Below are positions 49,513 to 58,924 of a stretch of DNA of 64,000 bases, one piece after another (within the stretch, counting starts at the first letter, position 1; each line of letters begins with the position of its first letter). The stretch covers positions 682,001-746,000 of the forward strand of contig NZ_JAJVKV010000003.1 of the NCBI RefSeq assembly GCF_024198175.1, written 5' to 3'. The position numbers and the translations under genes were made by a program. The notes beneath the pieces were generated by a model. The model had not been told where the DNA came from. It was given only the letters and a program-made list of their open reading frames with translations, and ran no database searches. The stretch comes from Pyxidicoccus xibeiensis. Lineage in GTDB: Bacteria > Myxococcota > Myxococcia > Myxococcales > Myxococcaceae.

Positions 49513-50537
49513 AGCTGCTGGTGACGGGAGGCACGGGGTTTCTCGGCACGCACCTGGTGCCGAGGCTGACGGCGGCGGGGCACTCGGTGCGGCTCATCGG
49601 CCGCTCGAAGCCGTCCGGCACGCCGTACGCGGGCACGGAGTACGTCCCCGGTGACTTGAAGGACAGGGACGCGGTGCGCCGCGCGCTGCAGGGCGTGGAC
49701 GCCGTCTACCACCTGGCGGGGCTCGTCTCCTTCCAGCCGAAGGACGCGCGGAAGATGTTCGAGCTGCACGTGGACAGCACGCGCGAGCTGCTGCGCGACG
49801 TGCGCGAGGCGGGCATCAAGCGCGTCGTCCTCGCCTCCACCTCCGGCACCATCGCCGTATCCAAGGACGAGCGCGTCGGCACCGAGCACGATGACTACCC
49901 GATTACCGTGGTAGGCCGGTGGCCGTACTACCTGTCGAAAATCTACGAGGAGAAGCTGGCGCTGGAGTACTGCCGCAAGCACGCCATTCCCCTGGTGGTG
50001 CTCAACCCCAGCCTGCTGATGGGCCCGGGGGATGACCGGCTGTCCTCCACGTGGACGGTGGTGAAGTTCCTCAACCAGGAGATTCCGTCCATGCCGGGCG
50101 GCGGCATCTCCTTCGTGGACGCGCGCGACGCGGCGGACGCCTTCGTCCAGGCGCTCACCCGGGGCGAGCTGTACGGCCGCCACCTGATGGGCGTGAACAT
50201 GACGCTGGTGGAGTTCTTCCGGCGCCTGGAGCGGCTCACCGGCGTGCCGGCCCCGCGCCTGCGCCTGCCGTCCCAGGTGAACATCCTGGGCGGGAAGCTG
50301 CTGGAGCGCTGGGCGAAGCTGCGGGGCGCCACGCCCACGTTGGATCCGCAGGAAGTCGAGATTGGCGAGCACTACTTCTGGCTGGACGCCTCCAAGGCGG
50401 AGGCAGAGCTGGGCTTCCGCGCGCGCGACGTGCAGGAGACGCTGGCGGAGACGGTGCAGCACATCTACGGGAAGATGCCGCCCCAGAGCCTGCCGGGCAC
50501 CAAGGGCCGGCTGGCGGACCTGCGCGACGGCACCTGA
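49509..50537 (+). CDS. NAD-dependent epimerase/dehydratase, last gene of ether-lipid operon
   Basis: 342 residues. LLVTGGTGFLGTHLVPRL (GxxGxxG), VDAVYHLAGLVSF, a Ser in LASTSGTIAVS and WPYYLSKIYEEK (YxxxK) make an intact extended SDR close to dihydroflavonol/hopanoid-type reductases. GTG 49509 overlaps the elbD stop (GTGA), so it is translationally coupled. In the elb cluster a companion reductase or epimerase is expected, but its exact step is not deducible. A hairpin at 50544-50564 follows. Confidence 0.9.
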   Translation: MKLLVTGGTGFLGTHLVPRLTAAGHSVRLIGRSKPSGTPYAGTEYVPGDLKDRDAVRRALQGVDAVYHLAGLVSFQPKDARKMFELHVDSTRELLRDVREAGIKRVVLASTSGTIAVSKDERVGTEHDDYPITVVGRWPYYLSKIYEEKLALEYCRKHAIPLVVLNPSLLMGPGDDRLSSTWTVVKFLNQEIPSMPGGGISFVDARDAADAFVQALTRGELYGRHLMGVNMTLVEFFRRLERLTGVPAPRLRLPSQVNILGGKLLERWAKLRGATPTLDPQEVEIGEHYFWLDASKAEAELGFRARDVQETLAETVQHIYGKMPPQSLPGTKGRLADLRDGT

Positions 50538-50543
50538 GGCGTC

Positions 50544-50564
50544 CGGGCAGGCCCGCTCTGCCCG
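50544..50564. terminator. Hairpin at the end of the ether-lipid operon
   Basis: CGGGCAG (50544-50550) and CTGCCCG (50558-50564) form a perfect 7-bp stem with a GCCCGCT loop. It lies between converging genes and lacks a T-run; it could serve both strands. Confidence 0.5.
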
Positions 50565-50567
50565 TGA

Positions 50568-50720
50568 CTACCGCTGCAGCGGGCGCCGCGCCTCTTCCAC
50601 CAGGCGCGCCGCCCAGGGCTCCGAGCGGCGGCTCCACACCCAGGCCGCGCCCAAGAAGCCGATGCCGATGAGCACCAGCAACAGCCGCGCGAAGAGCGAG
50701 GGCCCCGACTCCTTCGCCAC
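50568..50720 (-). CDS. 50-residue membrane micro-protein next to the GGDEF gene
   Basis: Reads MAKESGPSLF, then one hydrophobic helix (ARLLLVLIGIGFLGAAWVW), then a basic-amphipathic tail (EEARRPLQR) ending in TAG at 50570-50568. GTG 50720 lies 3 bases after the TAA of the diguanylate cyclase gene (50726-50724) on the same strand, so translation would be coupled to it. The single helix with Lys before and Arg after looks like a real small membrane protein. No homology known to me. Confidence 0.55.
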   Translation of the reverse strand: MAKESGPSLFARLLLVLIGIGFLGAAWVWSRRSEPWAARLVEEARRPLQR

Positions 50721-50723
50721 GGG

Positions 50724-51605
<882 letters not shown>

Positions 51606-51814
51606 CGCCCCGCGAGGCTAGCAGTCCATCCGCCTCCGGGGAAGCCAGGCAACCGCCAGGAAAGGAGCTTCCTTCCTCCCACATCCGGCCCGTCCCAGGA
51701 GGGAGGCAGCCGGGGGGCGTACCTGAACGGGCGGTTCGGCATTCAACGAAGGCAGCCGAGCGGGCACGTGCGCCCTTGTCGGGCTGGGGCGAACGGTTAA
51801 ACGTCCCCCCACCT

Positions 51815-53044
51815 ATGTCCAAAGTCCTGGCAATGATTCTGGCGGGAGGCGCGGGTACCCGCCTGGAGCCGCTCACGCGCGAGCGGGCCAAGCCCGCGGT
51901 GCCGTTCGGCGGCCGCTACCGCATCATCGACTTCGTCCTCTCCAACTTCGCCAACTCCGGCGTGTACCGGATGAAGGTGCTCACGCAGTACAAGAGCGAC
52001 TCGCTCAACAACCACCTGTCCCGGGCCTGGCGGATGACGGCCTTCCTGGGCCACTACGTGGAGTCGGTGCCCGCGCAGATGCGGACCGGCGTGGACTGGT
52101 ACAAGGGCAGCGCCGACGCCATCTACCAGAACCTCAACATCATCACCGACGAGGAGCCCGACTTCATCTTCGTCTTCGGCGCGGACCACGTGTACCGGAT
52201 GGACACGCGGCAGATGCTGGACTTCCACAGGACGAAGAAGGCCGCGTGCACGGTGGCCGCCATCCCCGTCCCGATTGAGCAGGGGCGCGAGTTCGGCATC
52301 ATCGACGTGGGGCCGGACGGGCGGATGCGGCAGTTCCTGGAGAAGCCGAAGGACCCGCCGCCCATGCCGGGCAACCCGAAGATGTGCCTGGCGTCCATGG
52401 GCAACTACCTCTTCTCCACCGACGTGCTGGTGCAGGAGGTGGTGCGGGACGCGGCGAACGAGACGAGCGCCCACGACTTCGGCAAGTCCATCATCAGCGA
52501 GCTGTACAAGACGGCGCCGGTGTACGTGTACGACTTCGCGCAGAACACGATTGGCGGCCAGGAGCCGAAGGAGCGCGGCTACTGGCGGGACGTGGGGAAC
52601 ATCGACGTGTACTACCAGTCCAACATGGAGCTGGTGGAGGTGGACCCCGTCTTCAACCTCTACAACGACCGCTGGCCCATCCACACCCAGCCGAACAACT
52701 ACCCGCCGGCCAAGTTCGTCTTCGCGGACAAGGACAACAGCCGGGTGGGCCACGCCACGGACTCGCTGGTGGCGGAGGGGTGCATCATCTCCGGCGGGCA
52801 CGTGAATCGCTCGGTGCTGTCCCCGAAGGTGCGCATCAACTCGTACTCGGAGGTGGAGTCGTCCATCCTCTTCGAGAACGTCACCATCGGCCGGCGCTGC
52901 CGCATCCGGAAGGCCATCATCGACAAGAACGTGGAGATTCCGCCGGGGATGACGATTGGCTACGACCCGGTGGAGGACAAGCGGCGCTTCCACGTCACGC
53001 CGGACGGGGTGGTGGTGATTCCCAAGGGCATGAAGGTGACCTGA
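51815..53044 (+). CDS. glgC: Glucose-1-phosphate adenylyltransferase GlgC
   Basis: 409 residues. It forms ADP-glucose, the committed step of glycogen synthesis. The nucleotidyltransferase domain has [20 protein letters not shown] (about 8-27), [24 protein letters not shown] and EKPKDPP. The C-terminal left-handed beta-helix has [20 protein letters not shown]-type hexapeptides. ATG 51815 starts the family N-terminus, with no evident ribosome binding site in front (CCCCCCACCT). It is separate from glgX-treY but in the same pathway: synthesis here, breakdown to trehalose there. Confidence 0.95.
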   Translation: MSKVLAMILAGGAGTRLEPLTRERAKPAVPFGGRYRIIDFVLSNFANSGVYRMKVLTQYKSDSLNNHLSRAWRMTAFLGHYVESVPAQMRTGVDWYKGSADAIYQNLNIITDEEPDFIFVFGADHVYRMDTRQMLDFHRTKKAACTVAAIPVPIEQGREFGIIDVGPDGRMRQFLEKPKDPPPMPGNPKMCLASMGNYLFSTDVLVQEVVRDAANETSAHDFGKSIISELYKTAPVYVYDFAQNTIGGQEPKERGYWRDVGNIDVYYQSNMELVEVDPVFNLYNDRWPIHTQPNNYPPAKFVFADKDNSRVGHATDSLVAEGCIISGGHVNRSVLSPKVRINSYSEVESSILFENVTIGRRCRIRKAIIDKNVEIPPGMTIGYDPVEDKRRFHVTPDGVVVIPKGMKVT

Positions 53045-53051
53045 GGCGGCC

Positions 53052-53591
53052 ATGGGTGCGGCGGGGGGCCTCCACCTCAGGCCGGCGCGGGAGTCGGACC
53101 GGCGCACCCTGTGGCGCATCCACGTGCAGGCGGTGGAGGCGCTGTGCCGCGAGGTGTATGCGCCGCACGAGCTGAGCACCTGGGTGCGGCTGTTGCGGCC
53201 GGAGGGCTACCTGCGGCCGGACCGGCCGCGCACGGTGCTGGTGGCCGAGCGGGGCCGGAGGCTGGTGGGCTTCGGGCAGGTGGACACCCGCGCGGGCGAG
53301 CTGGAGGCCCTGTACGTGGTGCCGGACGAGGTGGGCCACGGCGTGGGCTCCACCCTGCTGGCGGCGCTGGAGGACGCGGCGTGGCACGAGGACGTGCCGC
53401 TGCTGGGCCTGGATGCCAGCCTCAACGCCGAGCGCTTCTACCGGCGCCATGGCTACGTGTGGATGCACGCGGCGCGGCGCCCGCTGACGCCGGAGGTGCA
53501 GCTGGCCTGCGTGCGGATGCAGAAGCGGCGGCCGGCGTCCGCCCGGAGGCAGGAGCCGGCCGCGGCGGGCGACGCGGACACGCCTAGGTGA
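53052..53591 (+). CDS. GNAT-family N-acetyltransferase
   Basis: 179 residues. LHLRPARESDRRTLWRIHVQ is the first strand-helix. ELEALYVVPDEVGHGVGSTL contains the acetyl-CoA pyrophosphate loop (normally Q/RxxGxG/A; here EVGHGVG), and LGLDASLNAERFYRRHGYVW is the C-terminal GNAT signature. The tail from ~160 is low-complexity Arg/Ala. It follows glgC by 7 bases and is probably co-transcribed. The acceptor is unknown. The stop overlaps the convergent membrane protein gene by 8 bases. Confidence 0.88.
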   Translation: MGAAGGLHLRPARESDRRTLWRIHVQAVEALCREVYAPHELSTWVRLLRPEGYLRPDRPRTVLVAERGRRLVGFGQVDTRAGELEALYVVPDEVGHGVGSTLLAALEDAAWHEDVPLLGLDASLNAERFYRRHGYVWMHAARRPLTPEVQLACVRMQKRRPASARRQEPAAAGDADTPR

Positions 53592-54039
53592 AGGCGGCGC
53601 GGACCTCGGGCTTGCGCAGCACCACCAGGGCCCAGATGCCCACGGGGAGGCCCAGGCAGAGACACGGGCCACAGCAGGGAATGAGGGAGAGGATGCCAGC
53701 CGTCATCGCCAGGCCGTAGCTCTTGAGGCTCTTCATCTTCAGCGCGCCGAAGAAGACGAGCGCGTTGATGAGGAGGTAGGGCAGGCTGACCGCGAGGCGC
53801 CCGCCCGTGGACGTCATGAATTCAATCATGCCCCGCATCTGCGCAAGCTCGGGCTTGTCCATCATCTGCTCGAACTGCGCCATCTGCTCCGGATTCACGG
53901 GCTGCAGGAGGCTGACGAGGCCGTACAGGAACGTCAGGCCGGCCATGACCATCAGCAGGATGGCCGGCAGCGACACGGCCTCCTTCGCCTGCGCGCTGGA
54001 GCCGCCGGACGGCAGCGGTGACCCGTAGTTGCTCTCCAT
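53584..54039 (-). CDS. Membrane protein of unknown function
   Basis: 151 residues with three or four hydrophobic segments: SLPAILLMVMAGLTFLYGLV, LAVSLPYLLINALVFFGAL, GLAMTAGILSLIPCCGPC and LCLGLPVGIWALVVL. A charged Met/Glu-rich loop (NPEQMAQFEQMMDKPELAQM) lies between the first two. CCGPCLC clusters four cysteines at a membrane edge. The arrangement resembles small DUF4190-like membrane proteins, but the family is not certain. ATG 54039 has AGGGGAGGGG before it. Confidence 0.85.
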   Translation of the reverse strand: MESNYGSPLPSGGSSAQAKEAVSLPAILLMVMAGLTFLYGLVSLLQPVNPEQMAQFEQMMDKPELAQMRGMIEFMTSTGGRLAVSLPYLLINALVFFGALKMKSLKSYGLAMTAGILSLIPCCGPCLCLGLPVGIWALVVLRKPEVRAAFT

Positions 54040-54156
54040 GTTCCCCTCCCCTGGGCTGCGTGGGTGATGCCGCGGGCACCGGCCCGGACTGCGCGCATTC
54101 CACCCGGAGAACGGCGAGCACGCCAAGATAAATGACGTGCCCGCCGCACGGGTTGC

Positions 54157-55584
54157 TCAGGCCTTGAAGGTCAGCAGGGGCGCCAGCCGCGCCACCTCGC
54201 GGACGATGCCGGCCTCCACCTGCGAGTCCACCACCGGGCGGATGGGCTTGTACGCCGCCGGGGCCTCCTCGACGCGCCGCTCCGCCCGGAGGCTGATGCA
54301 GTCCACGCCGGTGAGGCCCAGCGCCGCCTCGCTGTGGTCCGCCCCGCCGCGCGCCATGGAGAAGCGCGAGCGGGCCCGCCCCGCCCCGTGGGACGCGGAC
54401 TCCAGCGAGCGCGCGTCGCCACACCCCACCATGAGGAAGGACGTGGCCCCCATGGAGCCGGGGATGATGACGGGCTGCTCCAGCCCCGCCGGGCACGCGC
54501 CCTTGCGCGCCAGCCACCCGCCCTCGTACGGCAGCGTGAGGTTGTGCGGCACGTCGTACACGAGCGGCGCCTCCACCTCGCCGAACAGCTCGCGCAGCGT
54601 CTGGCGCAGCAGCTCCGCCAGCAGCAGCCGGTTGAGGAAGGCGTAGTTGGCCGCCGTCGCCTCGGCCTCCAGGTACTCGGCCACCAGCCGCTCGTCGCCC
54701 AGCGGGAGGATGCCGCTGTCCGGGAAGGGCGCCCCCACGGGCCACGCCTTGCGCGCCCGCTCCTGCCAGGCCACGCCCACGTGCTTGCCCACGTCGCGGC
54801 TGCCGGAGTGAATCATGAACGCGAGCTGTCCCTCGCGCACACCCCACTGCCAGGCCCGCGCCCGGTCCTCCACGGCCTCCACCCGCTGCACCTCCACGAA
54901 GTGGTTGCCGCCGCCAATGGTGGCCAGCCCCGCGTCGCGCACCACGCCCTCGCGGGTGAAGGCGTCCGGCGCCCAGCCCGGCGCGCCCTTCAGCCCGCCG
55001 CCCAGGTGGATGCGGCCCACCTCCGCGTCGAGCTGGGCCAGGTCCGCCCGGCCCGCGCAGCCCAGCGGCGTGTCCAGCGTCTCCAGCAGCCAGCCGGGGA
55101 TGCCGTCGCGCAGCAGCGCCTCCGAGGCGCGCGAGGACAGGGCCACGTCCCGCGTGCCGAAGAAGTAGTGGCCCTTCATCCGCTCGACGAAGGCGTCCCG
55201 CTTCGCCAGGAAGGCGTCGACGGAGAGGTCCGCGACATGCAGGCGCATGCCGCAGTTGATGTCGGTGCCGATGGCGCCGGGGACGACCAGGTCCTTCGTC
55301 GTGTGCAGCACCGAGCCGATGGCCACGCCGGAGTCACCCGGGTGGAAGTCGGGGGTGGCGCGCACGCGCAGCACCTGGCCACCACCGGGGTGCTTCAGTG
55401 CGGCGAGGTTGGCGAGCTGCCGGAAGGCCTTGCCCTCCACGGGCAGGTCCGGCGGGAGGAGCACCTCGGCGGGCGGCGCATTCGCGTCGCTCAGGAGGCG
55501 CACGGAGTAGAGGCGACCGTCATAGGTCACCTCGAGCCCCTCACGGGCAAGCGCCCGCAGGAGCCGATTCAGTTTCGGCTGCAT
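54157..55584 (-). CDS. rtcB: RtcB-family RNA 3'-phosphate ligase
   Basis: 475 residues. It joins RNA 2',3'-cyclic phosphate or 3'-phosphate ends to 5'-OH ends using GTP and Mn2+. Motifs: ATPDFHPGDSGVAIGSVLHT, GAIGTDINCGMRL (metal Asp and Cys), IGGGNHFVEV (Asn-His), IHSGSRDVGKHVG (metal His), PGSMGATSF, and SASHGAGRARSR with the guanylylated His. All key residues are present. ATG 55584 is chosen; the upstream 14 codons to 55626 are less likely. No archease or RtcR gene is adjacent, so it may be a constitutive repair enzyme. Confidence 0.93.
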   Translation of the reverse strand: MQPKLNRLLRALAREGLEVTYDGRLYSVRLLSDANAPPAEVLLPPDLPVEGKAFRQLANLAALKHPGGGQVLRVRATPDFHPGDSGVAIGSVLHTTKDLVVPGAIGTDINCGMRLHVADLSVDAFLAKRDAFVERMKGHYFFGTRDVALSSRASEALLRDGIPGWLLETLDTPLGCAGRADLAQLDAEVGRIHLGGGLKGAPGWAPDAFTREGVVRDAGLATIGGGNHFVEVQRVEAVEDRARAWQWGVREGQLAFMIHSGSRDVGKHVGVAWQERARKAWPVGAPFPDSGILPLGDERLVAEYLEAEATAANYAFLNRLLLAELLRQTLRELFGEVEAPLVYDVPHNLTLPYEGGWLARKGACPAGLEQPVIIPGSMGATSFLMVGCGDARSLESASHGAGRARSRFSMARGGADHSEAALGLTGVDCISLRAERRVEEAPAAYKPIRPVVDSQVEAGIVREVARLAPLLTFKA

Positions 55585-55747
55585 GACCCAACTCTTGAAT
55601 GGCCCCGGTGCCCGCGTACGGGCCACCGGGGGGACGTGACGGATGAGATGGTGGGACCTTCGGGTCAGCAGCCGCGGTCACCAGACGGCACGAGGCCGTC
55701 GTCACCGTGCACGGACGTCAGGCGGTTCGGTTCCTGACGGCCCTGCG

Positions 55748-56527
55748 CTACACCGAGGCGGACAGGCCGCCATCCACGTTGATGGCGGCGCCGCTGATGT
55801 AGCCGCCCCGGGGGGACAGCAGGAAGGCCACGAGGTCGGCGAACTCGTCCGCACGTCCCACGCGGCCCAGGGGGATGCCGGCGTGGCGCGCCATCTCCGT
55901 CTGGAACGACTCCACCGGCTTGCCCACCTCCTGGGCCCGGCGCACCCACTGGCCGCTCTCGATGATGCCCACCAGGACGGCATTCACGCGGATGCCGTGC
56001 GGCCCCAGCTCCTTCGACAGCGCCTTCGTCAGCGCCAGCCCCGCCGCGCGCGACACCGACGAGGGCGTGGAGTGGGCCCCGGGCGTCTTCGCCGAAATCG
56101 CCAGCACGTTGACGATGGAGCCGCCCCCGGCGTCTCGCAGGAAGGGCATCGCCTGCCGCGACGCCCGGACGGCGGCGAACAGCTTGAGCTGGAGGTCCGC
56201 CTCCCACTCCGCGTCCGTTACCGAGTGGAAGGGCCGCCCCGCCGCGGAGCCGGCGTTGTTCACCAGCGCGTCCACCCGCCCGAAGCGCGCGTGCGCCGCG
56301 TCCACGAAGTGCTCCACCTCCCAGGCCTTCGACACGTCCGCCTGGATGGTGAGCACGTCCCCACCCTCGGCGCGCAGCGAGGCCGCGGTGGCCTCCAGCC
56401 GCTCCGGGCCGCGGGCACAGAGGGCGACCTTCGCCCCCTCGCGCACGAGCCTCCGGGCCAGCGCCGCGCCCAGCCCGTCCGAGCCCCCCGTCACCAGCAC
56501 CACCTTGCCACCCAGCTCCAGGTCCAC
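55748..56527 (-). CDS. Short-chain dehydrogenase-like protein lacking the YxxxK dyad
   Basis: 259 residues, classical SDR fold. The cofactor site is intact: VVLVTGGSDGLGAALARRL (TGxxxGxG) and LVNNAGSAAG (NNAG). INVDGG closes the fold. The catalytic Tyr and Lys are replaced: where YxxxK should be, the sequence is TPSSVSRAAG, giving Ser and Arg. The Ser before it (ISAK) is kept. It is therefore either a divergent SDR subgroup with another mechanism, or a non-catalytic NAD(P)-binding protein. It stands alone between rtcB and the adenosine deaminase gene. Confidence 0.9.
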   Translation of the reverse strand: MDLELGGKVVLVTGGSDGLGAALARRLVREGAKVALCARGPERLEATAASLRAEGGDVLTIQADVSKAWEVEHFVDAAHARFGRVDALVNNAGSAAGRPFHSVTDAEWEADLQLKLFAAVRASRQAMPFLRDAGGGSIVNVLAISAKTPGAHSTPSSVSRAAGLALTKALSKELGPHGIRVNAVLVGIIESGQWVRRAQEVGKPVESFQTEMARHAGIPLGRVGRADEFADLVAFLLSPRGGYISGAAINVDGGLSASV

Positions 56528-56618
56528 GTGCTTCCTCCTTCACGGGCGCCCACCGCCCGGGTGGCAGGTCCACGCCTCCACCCGGGGGCCGGGCCGCCGT
56601 GCGCCGGAGGCTACGCCA

Positions 56619-57779
56619 TCACGCCGGCTGCTTCATCGGCTGACGCTTCTTGTCGAAGGCCGCCAGCGTGGTGGCGATTTCCTGGTTCACCGCCCGGAGC
56701 ATGTCCTGCTTCTCGCGGAACGGGAGGAAGGCGCTCTTGAAGCCGGAGACGATGATGGTGGCCAGGTCCTCCAGCGCGAGGCCCAGCTCCTTGTGCGCGG
56801 TCCACAGCTCCTTCGTCACCGTGGTGTCGGTGATGAGGCGGTTGTCGGTGTTGATGGTCACCCGCAGGCCGTAGTCGAAGTAGAACTTCAGCGGGTGCGC
56901 GGACAGGCTGGACACCGCGCCCGTCTGCACGTTGGAGGTGGGGCAGACCTCCAGTGGAATCCGGTGGTCGTTGACGTAGTTGAGCAGGTCGCCGTCCTCG
57001 CGCAGCCGGGTGCCGTGGCCGATGCGGTGCGCGCCCAGGTTGTGGATGGCCTGGGAGATGGACTCGGGGCCGTAGGCCTCACCCGCGTGGGCGGTGCAGT
57101 TGACGTTGTTCTTGAGGATGAGCTGGAAGGCGTCCTTGTGGTCCTTGGCCGGGAAGCTGGCCTCGGCGCCGGCGAGGTCGAAGCCGATGACGCCCCGGTT
57201 CTTGTAGGCCACCGACAGCTCCGCCAGCCGCATGGACGTCTGCGGGTTGATGTGGCGGATGCCGCAGACGATGACGCCGCACTTGATGCCCGTCTCCTTC
57301 TTCGCGGCGCGCAGGCCCTCGAGCACCGAGTCGATGACGGTGGTCATCTTCAGGCCCTTCTGGAGGTGGAGCGCGGGGGAGTAGCGCACCTCCAGCCAGC
57401 GCACGTTCTCCGCGGCGGCGTCGACCGCCAGCTCGTACGCGGCGCGGTAGAGCGCGTCCGCCGTCTGGAGCACGGAGAGCGTCACGTCGAAGGCGACGAG
57501 GTACTCCTCCAGGCTCTTGCACACCTCGCCCATGTGGATGGCCTTGGCGAGGCCCTCCACGGTGTCGGCGGGCAGCTTCACCTTCTGCTGCTCGGCGAGC
57601 TCCAGAATCGTCTTCACCCGCATGGAGCCATCCAGGTGGCAGTGCAGGTCCGTCTTGGGCAACGCGAGCAGCAGCTCCTCCGTCACCGCCAGCGTGGGGG
57701 GCGGAGTGAAGTCCGTCCGCCGGGCGGAGGAGGGGATGCCGGTGGCGTTGGGAAACTCGTCTTCACGAATCGTAGGCAT
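56619..57779 (-). CDS. add: Adenosine deaminase
   Basis: 386 residues, TIM-barrel amidohydrolase that converts adenosine to inosine plus ammonia. Zinc and catalytic residues: TDLHCHLDGSMR (HxH), CTAHAGEAYGPES (His with catalytic Glu in HAGE), RIGHGTRL (His) and INTDNRLITDT (Asp; NTDNR in place of the more usual NTDDP). The family start is slightly extended by ~30 residues. ATG 57779 has AAGGAAGGA before it. 35 bases separate it from the divergent beta-propeller lipoprotein gene. Role: purine salvage. Confidence 0.93.
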   Translation of the reverse strand: MPTIREDEFPNATGIPSSARRTDFTPPPTLAVTEELLLALPKTDLHCHLDGSMRVKTILELAEQQKVKLPADTVEGLAKAIHMGEVCKSLEEYLVAFDVTLSVLQTADALYRAAYELAVDAAAENVRWLEVRYSPALHLQKGLKMTTVIDSVLEGLRAAKKETGIKCGVIVCGIRHINPQTSMRLAELSVAYKNRGVIGFDLAGAEASFPAKDHKDAFQLILKNNVNCTAHAGEAYGPESISQAIHNLGAHRIGHGTRLREDGDLLNYVNDHRIPLEVCPTSNVQTGAVSSLSAHPLKFYFDYGLRVTINTDNRLITDTTVTKELWTAHKELGLALEDLATIIVSGFKSAFLPFREKQDMLRAVNQEIATTLAAFDKKRQPMKQPA

Positions 57780-57814
57780 GGTCCAAGTTCCTTCCTTGCG
57801 CCATCCTCCAAACC

Positions 57815-58915
57815 ATGTCGCCCCGCGCCTGTCCATGCATGCCCCTGTTGCCCGCCCTGGCGCTGACACTGGTGGCCATGGCGGGGTGCCGGGAACCGGC
57901 CGAGACGGCCTTCCGGTATTCCACCGACGCCTCCTCGCGCGCCGGGCTGGTGGCCCTGGCGGACGGCGTCATCACCGGCAACGAGGCCGGCACGGTGGTG
58001 CGGCTGGACCGGCTGGGACTCCCCGTGTGGCGGGTGGCGCTCGGCCGGGAGGTGGCCACCCGGCCCGCACTGGCCGGAGACAGCGTCATCGTCGGCACGG
58101 TGGCGGGGGACCTGGTCCGGCTTTCCATCTCGGACGGGGCGGAGCGCTGGCGGCTGACGGGAGAGCCTCCCGTCCTCACCCCCATCGTGGCGGACGAGGA
58201 GGGGGCCTCCGTGTACCTCGTGGCCCCGGACGGCGCCGTGCGCGCGCACGCGGTGGACACCGGCAAGGTCCGGTGGCGGTACCCTGCCCCGAAGACTCCA
58301 GGGGGCACGCCGGAGGCGACGCGGGCCCTTCCCAGCCCCGTCCTCTCGGGAGGACTGCTGGTGGTGTCACAGGGAGACGCGGGGCTCCTCCTGGCCCTCT
58401 CCACGGCTGACGGCTCCCTGGCCTGGCAGCGGGACGTGCGGGACATGGTGGGAATGGTGTCGTGGCGCGACGCCCTCTACGCGAGCACGCGCAAGGGGGG
58501 CGTCCTGGCGCTGAGCCTGCGGGATGGGAGCCCCCTGTGGGAACAAGCCCCCGCGGCCACCGTCACCGGCCCTCCATCCGTGGCGCTGGGGACGCTCTGG
58601 GTGGGGACCTCGGGGCCCGAGTCGGCCTGGCTCGTGGGTCTGGCCCTCGCGGATGGGAAGGAAGTGGCCCGCGTCCCGCTGCCGGCACCGCTCGTCAGCG
58701 GGGTGGCGTCGGTCCGGGATGAGGTGCTGCTGGTGCCCACCGGGGGCCGCGAGGGGCGGCTCGTCGCGCTGAAGCAGCCGGGCTGGGAGCGGGCCTTCAC
58801 GCTGCGCACGGACACGCCGCTGCGCACCCGGCCCGTGGTGCTCGGAGACCAGGTGTTCGTGCTGGGGCTGGACGGGCGCGTGCTGTCGTGGCGGCTGCGG
58901 CCTCCCGAGCCATGA
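57815..58915 (+). CDS. PQQ-like beta-propeller lipoprotein (BamB-type fold)
   Basis: 366 residues. LLPALALTLVAMAGC is a lipoprotein signal (Cys25). The mature part consists of seven or so repeats of the kind VWRVALGREVATRPALAGDS, with tryptophan-containing blades (ERWRLTG, VRWRYPAP, LAWQRDV, LWEQAPA, LSWRLRP), as in BamB and quinoprotein propellers. No PQQ ligand set is evident, so it is probably a scaffold. BamB itself belongs to outer-membrane protein assembly, but no bam or der gene is next to it. ATG 57815 or 57839 could be the start. Confidence 0.85.
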   Translation: MSPRACPCMPLLPALALTLVAMAGCREPAETAFRYSTDASSRAGLVALADGVITGNEAGTVVRLDRLGLPVWRVALGREVATRPALAGDSVIVGTVAGDLVRLSISDGAERWRLTGEPPVLTPIVADEEGASVYLVAPDGAVRAHAVDTGKVRWRYPAPKTPGGTPEATRALPSPVLSGGLLVVSQGDAGLLLALSTADGSLAWQRDVRDMVGMVSWRDALYASTRKGGVLALSLRDGSPLWEQAPAATVTGPPSVALGTLWVGTSGPESAWLVGLALADGKEVARVPLPAPLVSGVASVRDEVLLVPTGGREGRLVALKQPGWERAFTLRTDTPLRTRPVVLGDQVFVLGLDGRVLSWRLRPPEP

Positions 58916-58924
58916 GCCGGGGGC

